Part shown: piece after piece, positions 12,886 to 25,140 of the stretch
How positions within the stretch are numbered: position 1 is the first letter of the stretch
How the letters are laid out: the number at the start of each line of letters is the position of its first letter
DNA from: Gordionus sp. m RMFG-2023
Lineage: Eukaryota > Nematomorpha > Gordioida > Chordodea > Parachordodidae
Assembly (NCBI RefSeq): GCF_954871325.1
Contig: NC_088779.1
Span: 8,310,846-8,374,845, forward strand
Direction of reading: 5' to 3'
DNA: 64,000 nucleotides
Translations under genes and position numbers: made by a program
The notes under the pieces: generated by a model
Told to the model about the DNA's origin: nothing
What the model saw: only the letters and a program-made list of their open reading frames with translations
Database searches by the model: none

Positions 12886-14168
12886 ATGAATAAATTTCTA
12901 TGGTTACTATTAAAGGTGTTATTAAAATCAAGTTTTAAAATGTATAGGTTATCCGCATTTTCGAGATAATACGAGTGGAGTGGGAGACGGTGGCACAACC
13001 ATTCTTTGCCCCATAACTAGTTGGCGGGGTTGTAAAAATGTACTGAGATTTGCTTTAATTCGGTATTTACTATTTTTATTCCTATTCTACAGGCCGGCAG
13101 CAATTGGTCGTATGCCACCATCTTTTTGTTTAAAGTTATTAGATCTGTCCCAAATAAAACGGGCCTAACATCGGGTGGGGTCTCCGTTAAAAATTTTGTT
13201 TAAAAGGTTGGTCTAGTAAGCGTTTACTTGATGGGATGGTGTGTTTTAAGAGATCTTGTAAACAGATTGGTCGAAAGTCCTCCTGCTGAATCTTTTTTAA
13301 ATGAATTGATGGCATATGATACCTTTCTGTGAAATTAGATGGAGGGGTATGAAGCGTATTGACAGGGGGTATTGTATAAGAACCTTGGGCATGTTTTAAT
13401 TGGAGTAATTTTAAAGTGTTAAGATTTGTTAGGGTTAGTTAACAACAATTTAAAATGTTAATCTGTAATAAAAATTATTAAATGTAGAATTTTATGTAAA
13501 TTTAATTAAAATGAACAATTTTAATTACAAAAAATTTTGTAAAAAAAATATATAAAGAAACATGATTTTTAAGATAAACCTAGCCGAAGACCGAGTAAAA
13601 AGGCTGAAGGCCCAATAAAGGAAGGTCAAGATATAGCCCCTTCCCCCACCCCTAGGATTTTAGAGGTATGATGGATCTCATCCCCGAAGAAAATTCTTAG
13701 CTACCTCACTGATTACGATAACTAAGACGTTTATCATATTATTGATATTCTATAAATAACTTACCATTTGATAATATATTAGCCGTCATTTTGAAATTTT
13801 GGCCACCATGTTAGATTTTTAACCAAGAAAAAATCTTTGAACGATTAGAAGGAAATAAATCTACTTATTTTTTGAGATTATTATTAGTTTTAATTTTAAA
13901 ATTGGGTGATTGATTTAAAATACATATTTTTTTATTATAACAACCAAAGTAAAAGAAAACTGAAAAGATCTTTTTAAAATAAATATATTTTATAAAGATA
14001 TTATCACCAAAAATATAGATATATAATTAAGCACTATTTGTTTTTCTAATAGATCATCAAATTAAAGTTATTTCACTAGGATTTATATTAAACAACTTGT
14101 GTAATCATAATAAGATAAAATATATATATAATTATAGCAAACAATTTTAACGCATAGATAACATAGTC
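12886..14168. other. Intergenic DNA downstream of the homeobox gene
   Basis: No gene seen. On the minus strand an AATAAA hexamer occurs at 13936-13931, about 235 bases after the homeobox stop codon, and is a plausible polyadenylation signal. Confidence 0.45.
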
Positions 14169-15206
14169 TCAATCTGATTTTTCTCCTTTGATTTTGATGG
14201 AATTTTTGTCCTTTTCAACTATCTTCCAGGGTCGTAAGAATTTTTTTTTGCCTTTGTAGAGGGATCCATTTTGATATCCCGAAAAATAATTATTGGATTT
14301 AGAGCACAAACTATGGTTAAAATAGTTCAGGTTTGTTCTATAAAGACCTTCTTGGTAATCCATTGTATTTAAACAATTTTTATTATAGTATGTTGAGATT
14401 GGATTGATTATTTTATGTTTCAAAGTACCTTTCCTGTTTTCAAAATTACCAATTGCATCAGTCTTCACCGCTTTGATTTTTTTAACGGGTTTATTACAAT
14501 TTATCCCTGAGTTCATCATTTGTAACATATGATCGTAATTAGTGCCCAAATAGGAATGGTAAGTTGGGGGAAAATAATGGCGGGGTAATATCGTATTAGC
14601 CCATGAATTTGATCCACTAATTTTGGAAGGGTAATAAAGCCAATAATTCGCAGCCGAAAGCAAATTTTCGTTTGTTAATTTAGATATGGAAAAATTGTTT
14701 GAAAGAGCTAGGCTCTTAGTTCGAAGAGGGTACGGGGAGATATTATCAGTTGATTGATAATTTACGATATTCGATTCTCCCGATCCTAACTGTTTACTTG
14801 CGCAATTAGACACAGTTGAATATACTTTATTCCTAAAGTCGGTTTCCTCAGATTTCTTTTTAATGAACATGTCACTGTAGGATATGATATTGTCGGAGAT
14901 TGTGAATTGCTGCTTGTAGGTATTATCACACATATCATCATATTCTTTGGACAAAGGAGATAAAGTTGAATTAAAGTTATCGATATCTTCACACTTTTTA
15001 GGAGCGAATATCGAATGGTCGGAGTTCTTCAAAGGTCGAATATCATTTTCGAAAGGTATAGTATCTTCACATTTTGAGATGTCAGTAACTTCCGTCTCGC
15101 TCAGGTTACCTTTCAAAGACGTTTCGTCGTTTAGAACAAAATCCATGGTTTGTTTTTTGTTTTTTTCGGTTTTACGCCATTTAGCCCGCCTGTTTTGAAA
15201 CCAAAC
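14169..15206 (-). CDS. DRGX: DRGX exon 4 (recognition helix and long C-terminal tail)
   Basis: Opens after acceptor ATAG with [15 protein letters not shown], the DNA-recognition helix, then runs 325 further codons to a stop. The tail is low in conserved motifs; Asn, Ser, Tyr and Lys dominate. An internal Met at 15146 makes the tail look like a separate ORF, but the homeodomain frame runs straight into it. Confidence 0.93.
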   Translation of the reverse strand, partial: VWFQNRRAKWRKTEKNKKQTMDFVLNDETSLKGNLSETEVTDISKCEDTIPFENDIRPLKNSDHSIFAPKKCEDIDNFNSTLSPLSKEYDDMCDNTYKQQFTISDNIISYSDMFIKKKSEETDFRNKVYSTVSNCASKQLGSGESNIVNYQSTDNISPYPLRTKSLALSNNFSISKLTNENLLSAANYWLYYPSKISGSNSWANTILPRHYFPPTYHSYLGTNYDHMLQMMNSGINCNKPVKKIKAVKTDAIGNFENRKGTLKHKIINPISTYYNKNCLNTMDYQEGLYRTNLNYFNHSLCSKSNNYFSGYQNGSLYKGKKKFLRPWKIVEKDKNSIKIKGEKSD

Positions 15207-18200
15207 CTATATTGTATTATAATAAATAGAAGAAAAAAAAGTATAATAAACCATACTATTGCTGTTCATTAGTATTTAATACTAATACTAATACACTTTA
15301 AATTGATCCTAAGATTTTTATAAAATTCCTAACAGGCATATGGCAAGTTATGGAAGGTTAAATGCCCTCCCCCCCCCCCATTCCCATGTATTATAACAAG
15401 GGGACTCGTTGTTAGCTCATTTTACAACAAGGCCAATTCTATTTTTTTTTGGTAATTAAATCTACGCCACCTTTTTAAATTTTTACATACTACAATCAGA
15501 TGAGGGCCACAAAAACCTTGGGATCCCTCGCAACAAAAATCTGAAAAATTTTGGCTTGGTTTCGCGCCATAGGGAATATGGGGGGGGGGTCAAACTTACG
15601 GATTCAGAGTATAATACAAACGTTGATTTTTGCTCATCTGGTAAAATCGCGATTGACTGACTTTATAATATAGATAATTATTAAGCCTGCAATACTCCTA
15701 TGGGGTTTATGGGACCCCGGGCATGCTAGAATTAATATTACATATAAAAATTATTATGATTTGGAATCTTCAGTATCATCAAATATCTCTTAAAATATAT
15801 ATTCCATATTTCTTCTATTTAGGTTGAGTGGTGTAAAAGATATAAGCATTTTGTGACTGTTTTTGAGACCCCACCAGAGTAAATTGATAATTTTTTTAAA
15901 AATTTATTTTTTTAAATTATTATAATTATCTCATTTTGCTCTGGTGGGGTCTATAGGTTATTTTTTCCCCAGATTATTGAAAGGTTAATTAAGTGGATGT
16001 TAATTAAAATAAATTGTAAGCAGGAAGGATATTCTCTATTTTTTAATTTGAGCTTGGAAAAGGCTGCATTGGATGATATGTGGCTCTATTATTATTTTTT
16101 TTCTTTTATTCAGATGTTTCTTCTTAAACTGTAATAAAGCATAATTTTTTTATAATCAATCCGTATATTCTCATAAACTGAATTGGTCCATACATAGGAC
16201 TGCATATCTTGAAGTGTGCAGGCCCATGAAGGGCGATAGTTTGACCTTCTCTATTTCCGAGACGTAATCATTTAAATGATTGATTACATAATTAAATAAT
16301 TATAATTATCACTTGTTATGGATAAAATATATTTAATGTATTTGTTTTTAAAAAGGTTTCTTTTATTTTGCCTTACCTTGATTTAAGTAATTAATCTAAA
16401 TAATGGGATTTTATGATGTTGCTTCCGAATGATTGCATGATATATCAAAGCAATCATGTCCCCCTACACTCCTCCCGCTCCCTCTTCCCTATGAGTATAA
16501 TCGACACATGGGCTTAGCCTGGGGGTGGGGGGAACTAAGGGAAAATCTCTACTTAATAAATATGTCTCTTCTTGAAAATATTATTTTAAGCTACAAAGAT
16601 GCATTTAATATATTTAAATAAAATAAACAAGAATTTGAAAAAAAAAATCAGTCGATGTTAATAATTTTTAGAATAACGACTATAATTCCATTTAAAAAAG
16701 TTATTTATATAATTTTAAAAAAAAATAAATTATTTTTATAAATATCTAACATAGACAAAGACTTACAATAAGTTTATGGAAAAAAATCTCACCTAATAAT
16801 GCCACCATCTTCTCCCCGCCTAGAAAATTTTTGGCTACGCCTATGAATCAACACATACTGCAGAAGGAAATTCTGAAATTCCTATTTCCTAAACTCATAG
16901 GATTTTCTATCCTAATCTTAAATTTATATCATTATAAACAATATTTTTTTAAATGTATCTTACTACCAAAAATGTTTTTCCAATTTTTTACGAAAATTCT
17001 AAATTAGATATGTTAATGGTATTGTTACATAATACGGACACTGATTAGAGGGCGTTAATTATAATAAATGAAACTGAAAAAAAAGAAAAAAATTATGGAA
17101 GGTTAATAATTTTTAAAAACCTGAACTCTGGCTTCAGTCAGGTTAATTCTCATGGCTAAATCTTCTCTGGTAAACACGTCTGGATAATGTGTGATGGCGA
17201 ATATGTTTTCGAGTTCTTCAATCTATTTTTTTTTAAATAATCGTTTTCATAAATTATTTTAAATTTATGATATGTAATTTTATTTTACAATTTGCCCCAT
17301 TTAAAAAAAAATAAATAAGATTATTAATTTTTATAAGCCAATCTGAAATGACCAAAAACTTGAGAAAGAATATGGGCGTAGTAACATGTGTCAAAGACTG
17401 ACTCAACTAACGTAAATAGGCAATTTCTTGATTGAAGTTTCAGGACATAGAGACAGGCCACGACTGACTTAGATTTGGCAAATCCGTAAGGATATGCTGA
17501 ATAAGAAAATTTTTGTTGATATATTCCAAAGACGAGTCGTCTAGAAAAATAGGACACATTTTAAGGACCCTATCATTTTGGGGTTATCATGATGAGGAAG
17601 AACTCCTAATAAATTATAATAATTTATACTTCACAAAAATTATTAATTCGCAATGCCTAAATTTATTTTGAAAGCAGCCAAAATATATTTTAAATTGAGG
17701 TTAACGTTTTTTTAGAACTTGTCTGACTCTTTGCCATTGAATTTATTTTATTGCACTCCCCCCCCCCTTTCCGTGTCAGAAGAACTTGCCAAACAGGTGG
17801 GGATGTGGATAAATCCTTCCAAGACAAATTTACATGTTTTCGTAAATATTAATTTAGCCTAATTAACATCCCCGACCCCTCTATCCCAAAAAATTTATTG
17901 TTATATGTCATTATAAAAAAAATAAAATAGTTCTTTTGATTTTATATAAAATAAATGACTATAAAGCCCCATCTTGATAAACATTCCTCTTTGCGGGACA
18001 AAAGCTTCTTTTGGGGTTTTGGGGGTTTTTGAGGCTTATATCTTGTATAACTTGCGTTTAAAATAAAAATATAATTTCTTAAATTTTCTGTGATGGAAAT
18101 TTTGGTATCATGTCAATTCTGTGCGAATTCGACGACAATTTGGTGCTGTATATTATAACTTGTTTTGATTCGAATTAATAAATTATTTTTATAATAAAAA

Positions 18201-21200
18201 GCTAAAACTAATTAACACAATTTTTATTTATTTGTATTCATAAAATAGATATAGAAAATATAAATATAGTATATATATTTTAAAATATAAATCTAAATGG
18301 GTATCTTGTCTGTCTTAGACTAAAAAAATATTTATAGGTCAATATTTTATTTTCTAAATTAATTGTAAATTGTAACCATCTTTGGACATATATATTCCCA
18401 AATATTATTGCATCTATAGAAATATTTTCGTTTTACCAAATTTAATTCTTGTTTATTGGGACTATAAGTAATATACTTCTTTGAAAGACTTTTGAAAATA
18501 AAAATGAACTAAAAGTTTCATAGTGGCGAATTTTCGCCTCGCCGAATTATCGCTGCATCAACTTGTCGCTGCGCCAGGCTGAAATGTTGCCGCTGGGCGG
18601 AAAATTTTATGTCCCGAATTACGTGTAATCATAAATTTTATCTATGAATTCTCTAAATCCATTTAATAATATATATTCATCAAAAAACTCAAAAATTAGC
18701 TCTTTATCGTTAAAAAACAACTGTTTACCAAGACGGGGTGTGATTAAAAAAATTTAGAAAAAAAACTAAATACCTTCAATAGGTTTTAAATCTAAAGTTC
18801 TTTAGTACTCGAAAAGTGCCTCCTATACCCCAATGATTGAGGAAAAATACTCCCCATAAAATTATATTATTTTAAATAATATAAAATCGTTCTTGATTGC
18901 ACAAAAATGATATTAAATATAATCAAAATTTCTAACAATTTTAAGAAAAAGATTTACGTCAGGGCATAGAAATTCAGATTATAAAATCCAATGTCATATG
19001 CTTCATGGGTTCACTTCCTGAGCAGTCAGAATGATTTAGATTTTTTCCTCCTTCTCTTCATTGTTTATAATCATCTTTCTCAATTTAATAAATAAAATGT
19101 ATACCTATTTTTTCTCATTTATATTCAAGATTTTGATATATATATATATATATATAATATATAAATCCTTCTTAAATATATTAATTTCTGTATGAATTGA
19201 ATTGATTTTTCCCGTAAATTTATAATTATTAATTTATATCATTCTTTAATCAATTCACCTGATATTTAAACTTCAAGTACATTTATAATATATTTATATT
19301 ATTGCAATATATTTAGATTACAATTATAAGTTAATTTTTAAATTATAATATTATTGTAAACATATTTTTAAATATTTTTTAAAATATTCAAAATTGAGAA
19401 TGACTAAAAAAATTAATATAATTAATATTAAAAAGAATTGTGAATAGACAGGCGCTTACGCAGGAATTTAGACTGGGGGAAGGGGGGGGATAATAAAATT
19501 TTTTAAGAAATATTATTGTTTTTTAAAAATATCAAGCATAAATTTATTAGGACTAATAACTATTTCTAATACACAATTTTAAATTAATGTGAATTATAAA
19601 AAAATTATATGTAATGACTTAAATGACCCAAAATAGAAATTTGAATTTTTTGAGCCTTTAAAATTATATATATAAAAATTTAAAGGTTGGAAATATAAAT
19701 TAATACACAAAATGTTTATAAGGAATAATTGTATTTTGTGTTATATATTTACATGTAAAATCCAATCTTCGTTGTGATTGAGCTAATTTTTCAATTATCT
19801 CATCCTTGCTTGTCGTCAAATGCCTATGAATATTCAAAAAATCCAAACCTTTCAATCTACTTTCAGATGTTGTACTTCTTGGTATTTTTCAAAGACCTGC
19901 AGGCCCGACCACCGAGCCTGACAGTATTTTAATTTTTTTAAATATACCGGGTCGGGCCCGAAATTTTTTTAAAAAAACACCCAAGCCGGCCTGAATTATT
20001 TTAAAGAAACACTTAATCCGGGCTGTATTTTTTAAAACAGCCTATATTTGAAATCGTTATTATTAGCTATAAAAATCAAAAATAAATATAATTTTTTTTA
20101 AAAAATTCGGGCCGGGCCTGAAAATTTTATTTAAAAAAAAGCCGAGTCGGGCTTAAAATATTTTTAAAAAAAGCCGGGTCAGGCCTGAAATTTTTTTTAA
20201 AAAACCCAGGCCGGGCCGTAAAAATCTTTAAAAAAAATCCGGGCCGTGCCCGTCAAATCATACTTCTGCATGTCTCTGTTATTCTTCTTAAAAAAGAGAA
20301 TGTTCTCTCATTAGTTTACTAATGGGAAGAATTTATAAACCCTTTTACATTGGGAATTTAATCTAAAATGTGTTTGAAATAATGCAGAGTATCCATAGCA
20401 TTTTTTGGGACTATATCAACCATAGTTAATCTTATAAACATAGTTATTCAGCTAGTAAGGCATCATAAAATACTTTAACATCTTCATAATAAAAATCTAA
20501 CAAATATTTTTTTTTCTATCACCATCTGAAAAAGTCTGGGAAAGCTTTTGTGGAAGTAATATTTGCGTAGTAAGTGCTGCATGATGAATTAAAAATTCAT
20601 TTATTTGGGTTATAAATGTATCTGTATTTAAGATATACTCTTCTACTGATTCTATATTAATGTTTTAACGATGAGCTTCCCTTGCTACAAGTCGAGGGAG
20701 ACAAATATTAAATACGTATAGCTCTTGACTCAACAATAAAATATGAAATTCTTCATCAACATTAGCCCTAATTTCCTTGAGTTAAAATGCTCTCCGCTAT
20801 TCTCATCTTCTTAATCAAGTCAATCTCATGTTTTTGAAAAGTAATACTTAAAATAGATGTATAATTAAATAATACATTCTAATGAGAAATAAAATTTGGA
20901 ATAAGCAATGAATCCAATAATTTTCTTGCTTCTGAGAAAATATTTTCTTTCGGGCCATTGTGATATTTCAGTAATAGCAAATAATTGGCTCTTCTAACTC
21001 CTTAAAAGCTGTTACTTAATGATGACAGAGACTCTATCTCGTTGGACAAGGTTGCAATTTCTTTTTCCCTGTTGGACAAGAAGTTCAGAAATAATTATTA
21101 TTTGACTAGAAATTTGAAAATGGTAGATAAATATTACGGCGCTAAAAATTTGAAAATAATAAGTAAATATTACGCCGGACAACTTGAAATCGAAATTAAT

Positions 21201-24200
21201 TGATAAAATAACTTAGTAGATAAATGTGATAATAAATGTAATTAAATATATATTTAATATTAGATAAATTAACATCCTTTCTGACGGTAATTTGATATAA
21301 TTGTTTCAAATGTATATAATACCCCTTTGCAAATTTAACGAAACGTTTGTTTTCTTCTATTATCCCGATGTAGGAGTCACTGCCTACGGGAACCAATAAA
21401 AAAATAGAAGAAATTTGGGGATCCAATGTAAATGGGGGAAATTTTATATTAGTTATTGTCGTATTTGTAAATACGTGAACGTTTTATATTTTTTTTTTAC
21501 GCGAGATGCCAATCAACCAATTAAAATAAGGTTGATTGGATAGAAAGATTAGATGTAATATATTATATGTGGATTATTATATTTTTAATTAATTAATTTT
21601 TATAAAAATTACGGATATTTTTTGTATAAAGAAATGAATTTTCTTTTGAATAAAATTTTTGGATTTATATTGTAGTTTTATTTGTCTTTTGATATGATAA
21701 TTTCATATAATTCTTGACGATTCGTTTTTTAGAAAGTTTGGTTAAGTTTCTAGGATTTGTTTGGGTAGATTTTAGATTTGTTTTAGTTTGTGTTTGTAGG
21801 TTTTTTTTAGTTATATCAATACGGTAATAAATATCATAAAAATGAATATACACTCTTATATTTTTAAAGCTTAAAATATAATAAATGTCAATTAGTAAAG
21901 TGATTGATTTATTTCTTTTTCGAATAAATTTTTATTAAATTTTTTTTTACAAAATTAGATATGTGTGTGTGTAATATAATTTTACCTTATCAGCCAAGAT
22001 TTTGAAATAATTTTTGCAAAAAAAAAATTAACCTATTCCTCAAAAATAAAAAACGATAAAATTATAGGTCAGATCCGATCCGATTCTAGGATAAAATAAA
22101 AATAATTTTTATCTGTTCGGTTGGGTCCGTCCGATTTAATCCGAAAAAAGAATAATATTGAGTAGGTAAGATTATTCATATTTAGAGGAGAATATATAAA
22201 TTTTTTTTACTAAAACGAATATTTATAAAAGCATTTTAAGAAAATTATTTTTTGCCGAGATCTAAAAGCCATCCCGATCCCGATAAATATTTCAAAATAA
22301 AGCTCCGATCCGACAGAGTATTATCCTTGTTCTAGGAAGTGGGGGGGGGGCTTTTAGTACGGGAAAGTGGGACAATGCAAGTTCTTGGCTGAAATTAGAA
22401 AGAGGAAGATAGTATGAAATAGCCAGACATGGAAGCCTTCCTTGGCTAAAATTTAAAATAATTCAATTAAAAAATGGATACTAACGTATGTTGAATAAGA
22501 AAGTATCCCTCACTCCTCCCCCTTGAGTTACTCCCTACATCTTAATGGCAGAAATGATTCACCCCTTCTCCGTCTCTGTGTTAGAGAGCCTTGATTTCTC
22601 CCAACAGTCTAAGATAATTTGAGAGTTGCTAGAGGAAACAGGTTTATTTGACCACTCTAAGTTACAGTTGATTTACTTTACTTGAACTCTGATATATTTA
22701 TACTTTGTTTAAAGTGGCCGGGTCGGTCCGGTCAATTCCGACCGAAGGCCTATTAAAAAATCTAAAGGTTTACTATGAATCTATTTTTAATTAATAACAG
22801 TCCTAATTTTTTTTTATTCATATGCATTATTGCTTAAGAAAAGTAAATTAGCTTTGGCCTGGATTTATAGTATAATCCTATCCAGCTCGATTTAACAGCT
22901 GATCGATTTTTAAAATCTCTTTATGAGATCAATATTTTTTAAATAGTATACTAATTTTCTATTTAATTCTATTTATGATAATAAATCGAAGAATTATTGA
23001 TTTAAATAAAGATAAATTGATTTCATGATTTTTAAAATCGCCAAACTGTTTAAATCTTATCCGATCCCACTACGAATCCAGGCTTAGAAGTAAGTTAAAC
23101 TGAAACGAGATCCAAATAAGAAAGTTAAAATGGGCCTTTAAATAAATCTTATATATATTTATAGAAAAAAAATCTTTATTTGAAATTTTTTTTAACTTGA
23201 TATAAGCTGAAAGTAGTACGATTTCTTCTCTGCTTTCGTCTAGCAAAATTCTCGTCGTTCACACCGTTAGGAATAACTCGATGATGAATTTCGTTGTCTA
23301 AGGATTTTAAAAAATGTCAATTGATAGCATTCATTGTATAATAATTTTACATAAAAAAATAAATAGATATAATTTTTAATAATAGGGGCTGGTTCGAGCC
23401 ATAAAAGGATTATGTACCTAAACATGTGCAAAATTTTATAATGTATAGGCATTTTATTTATTTTTTTCTCTTCAAAAAAACTATACAAGGAGCATATTGA
23501 ATGCAGATATGAGAAACTGAGAACGGTGATTAGGGATGATCAAATTTTTTTTAAAGAATATTTAATATAGAGATACATAATACTTTTCAAAGAGTTCAAT
23601 AAGATGCAAGATACAGTTGCTTAGAAATAAACCATATGCGGAGCTTATTGATTGAAAATATGACCAACTGAGAACTGTAATTAGGGGTGGGCAATTTTTT
23701 TTAAGAAAAAATATATAAGATAAAAATACATAAAATATTTTTCAAAAACTTCGAAAAAATACAAGATTCAGATACTTGGTTAAAAAATTTGAAAATATAT
23801 CTAGATACAGATACTGCAAAAAGATATTTAATAAAAATTGACATATAATGTGAAACCTAATATTTTTGGATATTGTGTTAAAAGATTAAGACATAATACT
23901 TGACACAAAATACTTCATTTATATTAATTTTACTTTAAAAAAAAATTGTTTATAAATTTTATAAAAGCAATTTATTAAAACAATGTGATAATTCGTATAA
24001 AAAAATACCTATGTATACTATATTAAAAATTTTATAAATAATATTTATTTTTTAATATAATTAATTTCTAAAATAATTTATCTAACAATCTATGCTTATT
24101 TGTTCCTATTGACAAGTTTTGAAAAGCTAGATAGCTGTTCAACTGGGCTAGGGCTTAAGAGGGCAAAATAGTGTTATACTTTTTTAAAAAAAGCTGTTTA

Positions 24201-25140
24201 ATGTGTATCTTGATAATTATTTTTGGGTTTTAAAAAATGTTTAATAGTTTAACACAATATTTAACCTTTTAAATATATCAAAAAATAATGAACATAATTC
24301 ATAGAATCTGTATCTTTTGCTTATTAAATAGTTAAAAATACAGATACTCATTTTTTTAAGAAATATTTAAGATACAGATAAAAGGTACCTTTTTAAAAAG
24401 TAAAAAAAAATGCAAAGTATTTTGTAATTTAAGATACAAATATTTGCGATACTGCCCAAGAATATAATATATACTATTTTTAAAGAAAAATGTCTTTAAA
24501 CAATATTTTACTATTAATATAAGCATGGGCTTATGTTTTTTTTAACAATCTGTAAAAATACGTATTTTTTATACGAGAGAGACCGGGGTAAAGTGATTTT
24601 TTATATCTCTGACGTTGTAAAAAGGTTATTGATTTCATATCTTAAAAATTTTAGTTAGTGTTATTAAAGAACCTAATTGTGACCACTAATGTGGCTTAGT
24701 CAAGCTTTAAGCCTAAAAAATTGAATTAAGCTTCTAAGTTAATTCTCGATTTGATTTTTGGATAAATATACGCTACGCTAGTTTATAGTTAACTAAAGTT
24801 AGTAAGTTTAACAACACTAATTTTAGTATAAATACTCTAAATTATAAATTAATAATTTTTCCTCTTTAAATTTAAATTATTAATGACTAATTTGTTATTT
24901 AAAAAAAAAGATTTGTTCTTTTTGTATTCTTATTTTTAAAATATATTTTTCTTTAAATTAAGTAATATCTATTTTTAAATTACATTTCGCCGTAGAATAA
25001 GGGTTGAAGGCGTGAATATTATATGGAAATAAATTATTGTTGGCCAAAGAAATAGTAGAGGTTGAACCAAATCCGGTAATCAACGATGCGTGGCTATTTT
25101 TGTCACCCAATGATTCCCAGTTATAAGGATAATAAAACAT
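14169..25140 (-). CDS. DRGX: DRGX-type paired-class homeodomain protein, four exons
   Basis: Joining minus-strand exons 25140-24984, 23297-23197, 17222-17121 and 15206-14169 gives 465 codons in one frame. All introns are GT-AG and the phases agree. The homeodomain spans residues 75-134: basic arm QRRNRTTF, helix 2 [10 protein letters not shown], then INLTEARVQ and recognition helix [15 protein letters not shown], with Gln at position 50. The N-terminus MFYY and the arm [11 protein letters not shown] followed by [19 protein letters not shown] fit DRGX (DRG11/Prrxl1) better than ARX, ALX, RAX or UNCX as I remember them. The homeodomain introns (before residue 12 and between 46 and 47) are at sites common in paired-class genes. 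In vertebrates DRGX is a nuclear factor of sensory neurons; that role is inferred here. The tail of about 330 residues is Asn/Ser/Tyr-rich and shows no OAR motif. Confidence 0.88.
15866..15952. repeat. Hairpin with 14-bp perfect stems in a DRGX intron
   Basis: AGACCCCACCAGAG at 15866-15879 is exactly inverted at 15939-15952, around an AT-rich loop. It may be a minimal MITE or part of a larger one. No target duplication is clear. Confidence 0.6.
16507..16845. mobile_element. hAT-type MITE with 8-bp target duplication
   Basis: Termini are CATGGGCTTAGCC on the left and, inverted, CATAGGCGTAGCCA on the right, followed inward by G-rich and C-rich runs. The flanks AATCGACA (16499-16506) and AATCAACA (16846-16853) agree at 7 of 8 bases, and an 8-bp duplication is the hAT signature. 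339 bp, non-coding, in the last DRGX intron. Confidence 0.82.
17121..17222 (-). CDS. DRGX: DRGX exon 3 (homeodomain helices 1-2)
   Basis: 34 codons in phase 0 at both ends: IEELENIF, then [10 protein letters not shown], then INLTEARVQ before the donor CAG/GTTTTT. The acceptor is AAATAG. Confidence 0.93.
19449..21266 (-). mobile_element. Decayed hAT transposon, copy A (truncated)
   Basis: Reverse-complement relative of the complete copy at 32013-33910. One end is intact, CAGGCGCTTACGCAG at 19449. Similarity to the other copy stops near 21266, before the second terminus. It carries the same nested GGCCCGG insert at the same place. The transposase frame is broken by many stops. It sits in the 6-kb DRGX intron. 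Confidence 0.78.
19890..20278. mobile_element. GGCCCGG-rich element nested in hAT copy A
   Basis: The outer ends are CAAAGACCTGCAGGCCCG and, on the other strand, CAGAGACATGCAGAAGT. The body is a run of repeated blocks of GGCCCGG-like sequence plus AT-rich runs (about 35-45 bp each). It lies at the equivalent position in hAT copy B, so it inserted before the two copies separated. Confidence 0.7.
22070..22330. repeat. GATCCGA-rich dispersed repeat
   Basis: Contains GATCCGATCCGATTC, TCCGTCCGATTTAATCCG and, inverted near the right edge, CTCCGATCCGACAG. The alternation of CCGATCC-type blocks with AT-rich DNA resembles the GGCCCGG elements, but the ends are not clear. Confidence 0.4.
23197..23297 (-). 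CDS. DRGX: DRGX exon 2 (homeodomain N-terminal arm)
   Basis: The acceptor is CCTTAG and the donor CAA/GTTAAA. It encodes an acidic linker, then [15 protein letters not shown], the homeodomain arm and start of helix 1. The two leading bases complete the codon left open by exon 1. Confidence 0.9.
23487..24460. mobile_element. GATAC-rich MITE with partly duplicated left end
   Basis: The left end near 23684 (GGGGTGGGCAAT) is inverted near 24451-24460 (ACTGCCCAAG). Inside, GATACAGATAC-type motifs recur in both orientations. The left end and its flank are present twice in tandem (23487-23637 and 23638-23790, about 151 bp apart and diverged), so a local duplication followed insertion. Lies in the first DRGX intron. 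Confidence 0.5.
24576..24602. repeat. Solitary pogo-type terminus
   Basis: GAGAGACCGGGGTAAAGTGAT nearly matches the left TIR of the pogo element at 25944. No partner end is nearby, so it is probably a truncated relic of the same family. Confidence 0.55.
24984..25140 (-). CDS. DRGX: DRGX exon 1 (residues 1-52)
   Basis: I start at the ATG at 25140 because the product then begins MFYYPYNW, like the MFYFH start of vertebrate DRGX. An upstream in-frame ATG at 25218 would add 26 unconserved residues. The exon ends GCGAAAT before donor GTAATT, leaving one base (phase 1). Confidence 0.75.

Noticed and set aside
12639-12998. 119- and 76-codon minus-strand ORFs rich in Phe, Leu and Ser
   Set aside because: They translate the (GAAA)n microsatellite.
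14947-15198. 83-codon plus-strand ORF
   Set aside because: Antisense shadow of DRGX exon 4.
15365-15595. C-run with ATTCCCATG and G-run with CATAGGGAATATG in inverted arrangement
   Set aside because: Could be an eroded MITE, but the match is short and driven by homopolymer runs.
17324-17557. 77-codon minus-strand ORF in a DRGX intron
   Set aside because: Fairly mixed composition, but no recognisable domain, no splice-site context tested by homology, and it does not match any DRGX part.
23380-23405. GGTTCGAGCC resembling a tRNA T-loop
   Set aside because: No acceptor stem, D-arm or anticodon arm can be folded around it; no tRNA gene was found anywhere in the window.
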